The notes beneath the pieces are model-generated. The model did no database searches and was not told the DNA's origin. It saw nothing but the letters and a program-made list of their open reading frames with translations. Made by a program: the position numbers and the translations under genes. Positions 51,000 through 59,643 of a stretch of 64,000 nt of DNA are shown here, piece after piece. Position 1 is the stretch's first letter. The number at the start of each line of letters is the position of its first letter. The stretch covers positions 408,411-472,410 of the forward strand of contig NW_008246084.1 in NCBI RefSeq assembly GCF_000281045.1, in the 5' to 3' direction. Origin of the DNA: Saprolegnia diclina VS20 (Eukaryota > Oomycota > Saprolegniomycetes > Saprolegniales > Saprolegniaceae).

Positions 51000-52343
51000 T
51001 TAGTCTTCGTAGAGCTTTTTGATTCGCTTGTACTCCTTTGTATATTGGCTCTCGACGAGCGACGCGTCGCGGAACGTCGGCCACTCGGGGAATTCGGCGA
51101 GGAGCACGTTCGGGTTGTAGCTCAGCAGAAGGCGGATCCCTTGGCTAATGTCGTTGAGCGTACGCGCGAGGTCGATGTGGTCCTTGTCCAAAAACATCTT
51201 TTGCAGCTCGTGGAGCTCGTAGGACGACCGGAGAAAGAGGATCGCAATGTCTTCGATCGATGACGTTGTTTTGCGCTTGAGGAGCGAGTCGCACGTGTCG
51301 GCCACGAGCTTGTGGATGCGCATGAGCACAATGTGGTCGTGCGCGACGAGCTCCAAGGCGTCCGAGAGCGTCTCGAGCGCCGCGTGCAGCACCGTGCCGG
51401 CGTTCACGGACGGGTTGTCGGCAAAGAGGTCTTCGAGCGTCGCCGCCGCCTTCTCCACGTCCTCCAGCGACGTCTCGGCCGTATCGGCGGTCGGCGGCGC
51501 GGCCGAGAAGGCGTCGCCGCGCCCGCAGAGTGCGCACTGGCACCCAAAGCCAAACTGCTTTTGGAGCTGCGCCTGCCGCCGACCGCGGCTTTGCTCGCGT
51601 GGGTAAATGTACGAGATCATGAGCTGGTCGCCTTTGGGAATGAAGCGCGCGGCGCGGACTTCCGAGACGCCGAGCGACGTGAGGGGCGTAAACTTGACGC
51701 AGTTCGGGTTGCAGTCATGGTTGAACATGGCTGTGTGGAGGAAGACGCCGCTCGTGAACGCATTGCACTGCATGCCAAGGATCACTTGAAGCCACTTGTC
51801 AAACTCACCGCTGCGCTTGTGGTTGCTCAGCACGGACTGGAGCGGGTTCGTGTACTGGGCGTGGGCCGCGCTCAAGAGCGGCGACGGCAAGTCGGTCAAG
51901 CGCACGGGGTGCAATGGCGCCATGTTGGCAGCAATCTCGTCGGCGTCGTCGCAGCGCAGAATCTGGTCGACGGTCGCCACAAGCAACGCGTCGCGGTCGT
52001 CGACGTCGGGCCACTGCACGTACGCGCGTTCGCGCAGCAAGAGCGTGCCCGCAGGAATGTCGCACGCCGCATAGTAGCCGCGGCCACCGCCAAACTCGAC
52101 CGAGTTGTCGCGAAACTCCATCGGGCCCATAAAGTCGGGTGCCATATGCGCCCAGAGCGACGGCGTGTACTGCGACGGCGTCACGACCATCGGCGCCGCC
52201 GTCGCCGGGTCGGGTGTGAACTGCAGGTGGACCTCCGTGCTCGTCGTGGTCGTTGCCTCGTGCTCGCCGTACTCGTCGTCGCTGCTGTCGTCGTCAAAGA
52301 GCCCAAAGGCCTTTTGCACGCTGTCGCTACTCGGCGCCGCCAT
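51000..52343 (-). CDS. SET-domain protein (SMYD-like, without MYND finger)
   Basis: An intronless 447-aa frame. The SET domain begins near residue 80 (GRGYYAACDIPAGTLLLRERAYV) and includes the catalytic-site motif FNHDCNPNC with a downstream ISYIYPRE. A post-SET cysteine cluster follows (FGCQCALCGRG). The C-terminal ~170 residues are helical (HELQKMFLDKDHIDLARTLNDI), like the TPR-type tail of SMYD enzymes, but no MYND zinc finger interrupts the SET domain. It should be a lysine methyltransferase of histones or other proteins. The ATG at 52343 lies just after an initiator; upstream codons to 52454 are ignored. Confidence 0.85.
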   Translation of the reverse strand: MAAPSSDSVQKAFGLFDDDSSDDEYGEHEATTTTSTEVHLQFTPDPATAAPMVVTPSQYTPSLWAHMAPDFMGPMEFRDNSVEFGGGRGYYAACDIPAGTLLLRERAYVQWPDVDDRDALLVATVDQILRCDDADEIAANMAPLHPVRLTDLPSPLLSAAHAQYTNPLQSVLSNHKRSGEFDKWLQVILGMQCNAFTSGVFLHTAMFNHDCNPNCVKFTPLTSLGVSEVRAARFIPKGDQLMISYIYPREQSRGRRQAQLQKQFGFGCQCALCGRGDAFSAAPPTADTAETSLEDVEKAAATLEDLFADNPSVNAGTVLHAALETLSDALELVAHDHIVLMRIHKLVADTCDSLLKRKTTSSIEDIAILFLRSSYELHELQKMFLDKDHIDLARTLNDISQGIRLLLSYNPNVLLAEFPEWPTFRDASLVESQYTKEYKRIKKLYED

Positions 52344-52356
52344 CGCCGCCAAGCCC

Positions 52357-52364
52357 AAAAATGA
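52357..52364 (-). promoter_or_regulatory. Initiator-like TCATTTTT of the SET gene
   Basis: It lies 14-21 nt upstream of ATG 52343 on the minus strand and fits the oomycete initiator. Confidence 0.45.
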
Positions 52365-52384
52365 AATCGGTGGATATCTCGGAC

Positions 52385-52392
52385 ATCCGGAT
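52385..52392. promoter_or_regulatory. ATCCGGAT palindrome upstream of the SET gene
   Basis: The same eight-base palindrome found upstream of the PLD and homoserine-dehydrogenase-like genes, here 42-49 nt before the start codon. Confidence 0.45.
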
Positions 52393-52993
52393 AATACACG
52401 GTGTATCCGAATTCTAGTCACGGAAGATCGCAACTTTGACTTCACCCTGCGCAAGCATTTCCACTGAACAACCGACTACACACGCTACGCAGAAACACCG
52501 CGAGATATTGCCTGCACCGACCTAATGTCCCAGTGAACCCACATGGATCAACCGCACGCCAAGAGCGATACGAGGATCCAGCCAGCACACGGCTTTGCAC
52601 AAACCAGAAGCTCTCCGTTTGCTTGCTATTTGTCATTGGCGTGCCTTTGCATTTGGTTGCCAAGTGGGACGATCGCACGCTCTTCGTGTAACCAGAATTC
52701 CAAAGCGAGCTCCACAGTCCGAGAGCTCGTCGCCAAGGCACCAACGTGCGGGTGACGGCGGCCGTGGAAGTACTGAGCGCCGAGCGACGACCGTGAGAAA
52801 GAGCCAGAGACAAACCGCCTCAACATTATAAAGCGACGTCAAAGCCACAAGTAACTAGAGGTACAAAAGCCCACCGCCTGTGCAGGCACGGCCCGGCTAG
52901 CGAGTCTGGAGACACTGGAGACTGCGACAGCATGGTCATTGCAGCACAAAGACGACTCCAAACAGATACGAGTAGCAAGTGAGTACTTGGAGC
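52393..52993. other. Intergenic, no gene seen
   Basis: It separates the SET gene promoter from the 3' end of the homoserine-dehydrogenase-like gene. Only short overlapping frames. Confidence 0.45.
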
Positions 52994-54451
52994 TTAGCTC
53001 GTTAGGTCGCACGCGGTGAAGAGCACGCAGCTGAGCTTTGCAATGTCGGCCATGAGCGACGCGACCGTGCCGTTCGTACCAGCGCCCGCGCCCTTGAGCA
53101 CAATTGCCTCAGGGAACCACTCGGTCGTCACGGCAAACAAGCTCTCGGTCCCTAAACACCCATGAGCTTGCCGACGTAACAACTGGTCCGTCCGACATTG
53201 CAAGCGGTGAAAGCTCGACCGGCGATCGTAGAGCTCGAGCCCGACGTGGATGGTGCCGGCCGCATCCAGGCGCCCCGTGTACATGAGGACGCTATTTGCC
53301 GCTCTCGAGTCGTTGAGCTGCGCTTCGAAGGCTACCTTATACATTAGACCGCGCCAAGACTAAGGACATTCAAGTATGTCCTGGGTACGACAGATACCCG
53401 CGTCGAGCTGTGGCAAGCCAGCAAAGAACGCTGAGAGCGATAGGTTTTGCATGCTGGGTGGCGTCAAATCTTGGACAAACACCGACGCCATGTTGGTCGT
53501 GTGGCCAAGCTCGCGCGCGAGGATGAGCATCTTGCGTGCTGCGACGCGGCCCTATGCGCGGTGAGCGTTCACAACAAGCAAAGCAAGTCGCACCGAGAGG
53601 TCGTCGCGCGGGTCGGCTTCCGTGAGCCCATTTTCATAAGCCGACACCACGGCCTCGCTGAACGGGCTTCCGCTACGCCATTGCGTACCGTGAGTACGCT
53701 GTAGAGTGTGGGCGATGACGTACCGGTGCAACGCGTCCATGATGAAGGCGATGGCGTCGCTGAAGCGACACTCGACGCCGTGGATGTCGTCACCGGTCGC
53801 CTTGACACGGTTGAGCGTCGGGAGGATTGGGATTCCGCTCCCAACTGTAGCTTCGTACGACACCAGACGACTGCGCTTTGGCGGACGGTCAAAGACGAGA
53901 CGCGCGTACGTCTCGTTGTAGGCGCCGGCCAAGTGGTGTCGATTGGCAAGGACAAGGCCAAAGCCCGCCTTCCGCGCCAAGACGAGGTCTTTCCAGTGGC
54001 TGCCGTGTCCAGCGCAGTCGACGACAATGTATCGATCGCAAGCGCCAAAGGCAAGCATCGTCATGACGACGTCGCTCAAGCTGGTTGCGTGGCCAACGTC
54101 GCTGGTCTCGTCGTCGTCTTCGAGCGACGCCGCCTCAAAGCCGTTGGTCGATAACGTCTGCGCCTGGCTCCATGAAAAGCCCGTTGGCTGCTGGAGAAAG
54201 CCGCCCGTCTTGGAGTCGCCGACGGCCACGACGTAGAGATAGCCGCCGCAAAAGTCGATGCGCCGGTCGGCTTCGTGCGCTGCGATCGCCGCCACGAGGC
54301 TGCGAGGTACGACGCCATGGCCGACGATCACGAGCCCGACCTTTCGTGCGTCACAGAGCGTTTGGCCTGGGTGCGGGTGCTGGGCGTAGAGGTGCATCTG
54401 AAGCCACAAGGCCGTCAGAGTGACCACGACCGCCGCCGGCCACCACGCCAT
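52994..54451 (-). CDS. Divergent homoserine-dehydrogenase-like protein with N-terminal membrane segment
   Basis: Exons 54451-53594, 53551-53398, 53331-53197, 53151-52994; 434 aa; introns 42, 66 and 45 nt. An N-terminal hydrophobic segment (AAVVVTLTALWLQMHLYA) precedes a dinucleotide-binding start (VGLVIVGHGVV). The homoserine dehydrogenase core is recognisable: EATVGSGIPILPTLNRV, then GLTEADPRDDLSG and ARKMLILARELG, ending with LKGAGAG. The usual FSGTLSYI reads FSDAIAFI and the usual ANK reads ANR, so catalysis is doubtful. There is no aspartokinase domain. Normal enzymes reduce aspartate semialdehyde to homoserine in the cytosol or plastid; a membrane-anchored form is unexpected. An in-frame ATG at 54484 would add 11 residues. 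Confidence 0.75.
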
Positions 54452-54496
54452 GTCAAAGATTTGTGTTGGTGGATCTATCCGCATATAAGCTCCTGC

Positions 54497-54504
54497 ATCC
54501 GGAT
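54497..54504. promoter_or_regulatory. ATCCGGAT palindrome upstream of the homoserine-dehydrogenase-like gene
   Basis: The third copy in the window, 46-53 nt before the ATG at 54451. Confidence 0.45.
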
Positions 54505-55640
54505 GATATGATTCCCTCGTGTCCTAGACGCATCTTGAGCCTCGACGGGCACCGCCATGGTGTGCTTGTAGTATCTACCAGCAGTGCGAGGACCATAGAA
54601 CAACACATTGAAGGAGTGAGGGACCGCAGGATGTTCCGAGCGGGGCGAAGACTAGTGGTATAGATCAAGACGGCAGCAGAGTTCTGTTTCAGCAAGAGCG
54701 TCCACGCAGACCCCTCGAGGCTAGTGACAGAACCGTATGCGCGGTGCTAGTACCCAACGGAGCATACTAACTAATCTTGCAACACTGTTGTGCTTCTACG
54801 CACGTCGCGACATTCCACATGAGAATGATTTTGCGTTGGCAGCACTTACGGTAGGCTGCATCACAGCGCCCGTTTGACTCTACGCTCCGTGTCCTTCCGT
54901 ATCGTACCAGCCTTGTTTCCCTCACGGAACTAGGACCACGACGGCCTGTGTGGCCGACCCCTACGCTTGGCGAGCCTCGCGACCGATTGATTTGCTGCAC
55001 GGCCAAATCTTGGCAAGTTCTGCAACCCATTCACGTTTTTGTAAGGTTGGAGACAAAGGTGGCTTAGCCAGTATCTGCCTGGCTTCAAGCGAGGCTTACG
55101 GGGCGTGTCGAGCGCCCCCCCGCGAGCCACCTGCTACAATTGCATATCACGGTCACGGTCGGTACATCACGGTCTCCGTGCCTGCTACGTTAATTGGGTC
55201 GTCTATTATGCCTGCTACGTAGTACTAGCGAATCTAGCGTCTAACGTGTTTGCCGTTGCACACTGTTGTCGAATCGTCGTCCGACAAGAGTGGGACCAAG
55301 AGCTCCACGTCGACATCCTTGGCCAAGATCTTCTTCCTTCTTCCTCTTCTCGTGGCCAACGATATGGGCAGCGTCCATGCCATAAGAACGCAGCGCTCGG
55401 CCAGCGCTTCGAAAATGCAGCTTTGCCATCGACGTCGACGCGACGCGGCGCGCGGATTGGCCCTCGTCCCGCAACCCTTCGGGCTTAGTATTCGAGGTCT
55501 GATAGCTCAATTTTAATACGTAGGCATATAAACACCAAACTATTTTTAAAGAAAGATTTTATTCGAGAATGGCGCGCGCTGATTGGTCCACAGTGGCATT
55601 TGATGCAGCAGGTCCATTCGCACACGGACGAGCCAGGACG
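54505..55640. other. Intergenic, about 1.1 kb, no gene seen
   Basis: No frame gave a recognisable product. Near the right end an AT-rich patch (55515-55565) and a reverse CCAAT (gattggtcc at about 55580) precede the TauE/SafE gene. Confidence 0.45.
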
Positions 55641-57553
55641 ATGATGCGGACGGCGCTGGCCCTGCAGCGCATGCGGAGGGTGCTGCGGACGACCATGACC
55701 CCGCGCCGCGCCAAGGACTTCATTCCGGCGGCCATGACGTGGCGCCGCAGCGTGCTTTCCATTGCGCTCTATCTATCGCTTGCGTTCTACGCCAGCGGCG
55801 CGAGCGACGGTGCCCACGGCCGCCAGCTTTTGCAGCGCTTGGATCAGTCGTGCGACGTCGACGACGAGTGCCAGGCGCTAGGCCATCGCTTTGGCTGTGT
55901 CGAACATGCCTGTGTCGAGCAAGGCCTCTTCCCGCTGCAGGCTACCGACATCTATGGCACAATTGGCGCCTTCCTCTGCGTCATCGTCTCGTCCGGTAGG
56001 TCATCGTGGCCTCTCGTTGCCATTATAGAGCCGTGCACTAGGCGGCGGGCTTGGCGGCGGCGGTCTCCTCGTGCCACTCTACATCATCGTCCTGGGGATG
56101 ACGTCCCACGACGCGATTCCGCTCTCCAAGGCCACAATATTTGGCAGCGCGATTGCGAGCATGTTGTTGAACTCACGCAAGACGCACCCGCTCGACCCCG
56201 ACCGGTACAGATGCGTTTGTCGATACAAGCGTCGTATGTTGCTGCGTTAGACAACTCATCGACTACGAAGTCGTCGTGATGATGGAGCCCATGACCCTCG
56301 CGGGCACGATCATCGGCGTGCATATGAACAAAATGTGTCCCGAGTGGCTCATCACGGTCCTCCTCGTATGGCTTCTCTCCAGCACGAGTCTGCGCATGAT
56401 CACGAAAGGCAAGTCCGTTTGGAGGGCGGAAGCTGCCAAAGAGAAGGCGCTTCTGGCATCGGTCGTTGCTCATTGGCAGTCGTTGGTCGCAGCGCGCCGC
56501 TTTGGCGCCGCCGTCGTTGTCGCTGCTCGCAAATGGCGTGCGCTCAAGGCACTCAAGGCGCTCGAAGCTGAGGCCACAGCTGTTGCCTTGTCGATCAAAG
56601 ACCACTCGATCACAATCAACCTCCAGGAAGCCGACGAGGCAACCACGGCCTCGTCCGACGACGACGACACGATCAACGACGCGTACGATGACGACCACGC
56701 GTCACTCCTCGGACGCGCAACGACGACCAAGAAAGCCCATCTCTCGCTCTCGAGCTTACTCGCTTTTCGGAAGTTTGTGCCGTGGGGCGACCTCACGATC
56801 CTCTTCTTCGCATGGTTTGGTCTTCTCCTCTTCTCGATGCTCAAGGGCGGTCATGGCGCGCCCAGCGTCATTGGTCTCGATTGCGGCAGGTAATCTCGGT
56901 CAGAATCGGAGATGTCATGATGACATGTCCATCGTAGCGCCGCGTACTGGCTGCTCACGACGCTCTCCCTGCCATTCTTTGTCGGCGTCACGGCCATCTT
57001 TGGCCTCAAGATCGCCGCACGCCACGAAGCGCTGCAGGCGTTTGGCTACAAGTACGTCGAAGGCGACATTGTGTGGACGAAGCGGACCACCGTGCTGTAC
57101 CCGGCGCTGTGCACCGTCGCAGGCGTCGCCGCCGGGCTCCTCGGCATCGGCGGCGGCATGGTCAAGGGACCGCTCTTGCTCGAAATTGGGCTGCACCCGC
57201 AAGTCGCGTCGGCCTCGTCGTCGACCATGATTCTCTTTACATCGTCGGCCACGACGCTGCAGGTACCGATCGTATCCGCGTTCAGACACATAGAAGCGTG
57301 TATGCAATAGTTTATCGTGCTCGGGATGCTGCCGATCGAGCGTGCGCTCTGGTATGGCGTCGTCGGCTTTGCTGGCGGCGTTGTGGGCCAACTCGGGCTG
57401 AGCTACCTCATCAAGAAGTACCGCAAGACGGCCTTTGTCCTCTTTATGGTCGCCGCTGTGATCGCCGTGAGTGGCGCCGTCATGGGCGTCCTCGGTCTCC
57501 GCGGCGTGGTTGTGCATGGCTTTGGCGGGTTCCGGTCCCTCTGTCAAGCGTAA
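55641..57553 (+). CDS. TauE/SafE family (sulfite/organosulfonate exporter-like) membrane protein
   Basis: Exons 55641-55995, 56042-56204, 56251-56889, 56938-57262, 57311-57553; 574 aa; introns 46-48 nt. It has a signal-like hydrophobic start (SVLSIALYLSLAFYASG) and a short Cys-bearing lumenal stretch. The two TauE/SafE halves follow, each with a Gly-rich loop: GGGLGGGGLLVPLYIIVLG in the first and GLLGIGGGMVKGPLLLEIG in the second. Between them lies a long cytosolic loop (about residues 220-370) with basic helices and an acidic Asp/Ser run. The bacterial family exports sulfite or sulfoacetate; plant and protist members are less known. An ATG at 55569 would give 598 aa but overlaps a CCAAT box. 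Confidence 0.82.
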
Positions 57554-57728
57554 ACGCTGAAATCTTATACGACCCAATTTACGATAAGATCTGGGTTGAT
57601 ACTACGAGGTATGTTTAGTCTATGGGACATCCTGCGTCTGTACACGGCGGCTACGGAAAGAGGGCTTGGAGGTACCCGCCGTCGGGTCGCGGCACCTCGG
57701 CCGTCGACGCGTTGCCTTGCAGCCATGC

Positions 57729-57990
57729 CTACTTTGCACTGAGCCTCTCGATAGGATACAGCCACGACCACAGCACCTCGATACTTGCTTCGATCGTGGC
57801 AAAGGTGTGGCTGGGCAAATATGCAATCGGTCCAATCGCTGGCACCACCCACAGATCCACGTGGCGCGCGTCCAGCACGAGGCGACCGTCGCCAGTTGTC
57901 GGCAACCGCGCGAGCGTTGCGAGTATTCGCTGCTTGCGGAGACTGTGGTCGAGAAGGTCTACTCGCCCATGAGGATCCCGCAGCAGCATT
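57729..57990 (-). CDS. Possible 3' continuation of RSP3 or separate coding piece
   Basis: An open frame just downstream of the conserved RSP3 region but in another phase. It looks coding (DPHGRVDLLDHSLRKQRILA, RLVLDARHVDLWVV, AYLPSHTFATIEASIEVLWS) and ends at a stop at 57729. No donor/acceptor pair in the right phase joins it to RSP3. It could be the RSP3 tail after a frameshift or a piece of another gene. Confidence 0.3.
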
Positions 57991-57997
57991 CCATTGA

Positions 57998-59138
57998 CCG
58001 TGGAGGAGCGCGTGTGCGACAAGGTGCGCGTCGACGGCGGCGTCGGCCTGCGTGTACATCCATTTCATGAAGCCTGTTTCGACGAGGCGCTTTAGCGGGT
58101 CGTAGAAGACGCCGTTCTTGCGCAGCTGCGCGTCGGCCGTCTCGATCGCGTCGTCAAGAAGCCGGTGTCCGACCTTGAGCGCCGCGACCTTTTGCTGGAG
58201 AATGTCCATTTCGGCGAGGCGCTGGGCGCGATCTGCTGTCTCTCGCTCTTTGGCTTCCTGCGCTGCGACCGCCGCCTCGACGAGCTTGGCGACGCCGTCG
58301 GCTTCGACCCGCTTCTTGACGTGCAAGTCGCTCTACCCATTGTCGATTGAAATGCGCTGTGTGGGATGCGCGATGGGTACGAGGTAGAGAGAGATGTGGT
58401 GGAGCTCGGTTTCGCGCTCGACCTCGGCCCGCGCTTGCTGCAGCGTCTTGTTGACGAGGACATTGAGGAGCGGCTGGACCTCGGCGTCAAAGTTGAAGAG
58501 GCCGTCTTCTTCGAGAATCTGAACATGGTCGAGGTGAGGCAAATGGAGTCGATGAACGACGGCACCTCGGTCGAGGTGTCGATGCCTGTCTTCTTGAGCG
58601 CAAACGGCTTCTTGTGCTTGTCGTTGCGGAGAAAGGCGTCGGTCTGCGTCTGCACGTCCAAGCTCTCGATCGTTGGCGTCTGCTCGACCAAGAAGGCGGT
58701 CAAGTCGACCGGAATGTCTACGCTGCGCGTGGGCGCGTGCAGGCGTGTTGTCATGAACGTACAAGTGTTGAGGGATGTTGGTGGCTCGTAGATCGAGTTC
58801 TTCTTGACAGGCATGGTCGGCGTAGGGGCCATTGGCGCCGGCGGCGCTGCGTCACGCTTGAGATGGATCGAGTTCTGTGGGCAAAAAAGCATGGACGCAT
58901 GAGTACTTCCAAGTACGCGACGAGCGAGTACGTACGGCAGCGGCGTACACGCTGCCACGTGCGACGCGCGGGTCGTTCATGATGTTGAAGACCGTGCTAC
59001 ACAAGCCATACCGTATTGGCACGAGGTAGCATGGCAGCATGGTGGCATGTACTTGCTCGGCTTCTTCTCGCGGTACTTGGACCGCGTTGTCTGCACTGGC
59101 CGCGGCTTGGCGGCGAATGAGTACTGGACATCGTCCAT
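57998..59138 (-). CDS. RSPH3: Radial spoke protein 3 (RSP3/RSPH3), 3' end unresolved
   Basis: Exons 59138-59053, 58996-58936, 58874-58566, 58518-58381, then from 58332 down to at least 57998. The order of conserved motifs is that of RSP3: YSFAAKPRPVQ, NIMNDPRVARGSVYA, ESLDVQTQTDAFL, ILEEDGLFNFDAEVQPLLNV, NKTLQQARAEVERETEL and, at the end, LRKNGVFYDPLKRLVETGFM with a VDAHLVAHALLH tail. RSP3 anchors radial spokes to the axonemal doublet and binds PKA-type dimerisation domains. The sequence past 57998 stays open in this frame to 57565 but does not look conserved, while another frame does, so the C-terminus is uncertain. Confidence 0.85.
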
Positions 59139-59643
59139 GGTCGTCGTCCTCCTCGTAGCAACCGGCTCGATGGGCGTGGTCGTCGCACCTCGCTGCCGAC
59201 CTCGCCAAGCGCCGTTTCGATGAAACGCAGGTGGCACGGTATCCGGCTTTCCGGATACGGATGGGAAAATCCACCGGCTTGGCGCCATCTCGACGCCATG
59301 CGCTTCACCTCACTTGCACGCTCTACGCGAGCTCGTTGCTGGCGGAGATCACAGAGAGGTACTAGGACCGCTTCTTGTAGAGGGTGCGCATGGCGATGGG
59401 CTTGGTCGCGCCGTCGTTAGCTCGCGGCTGGGCTGCCCTGCTCAATACTGTGACAACGCATACTCTCAAGATTAGATAAATAGAAAATTCGAAACCCAAT
59501 ATCTCAGAAAGGATTATATACCTCTAAGATTCAATATACCGCAGGTTGTTATGATCCTCGGCTTAGATTCGTGCCCATACTGGGTCCATGCTGTGGGATA
59601 TTTGATGCTTCGAAAGACTTCAGTGTTCGAATCGCGAGCTACG
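59139..59643. other. Divergent intergenic region between RSP3 and the IBTK-like gene
   Basis: It includes a hairpin-forming GTATCCGG/CCGGATAC pair (59239-59246 and 59251-59258) about 100 nt upstream of RSP3 and an AT-rich stretch at 59460-59560 upstream of the IBTK-like gene. No gene is seen. Confidence 0.5.
59239..59258. repeat. 8-bp inverted repeat GTATCCGG-CTTT-CCGGATAC
   Basis: Perfect arms with a four-base loop, carrying the same CCGGAT core as the ATCCGGAT palindromes upstream of other genes in this window. Confidence 0.6.
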
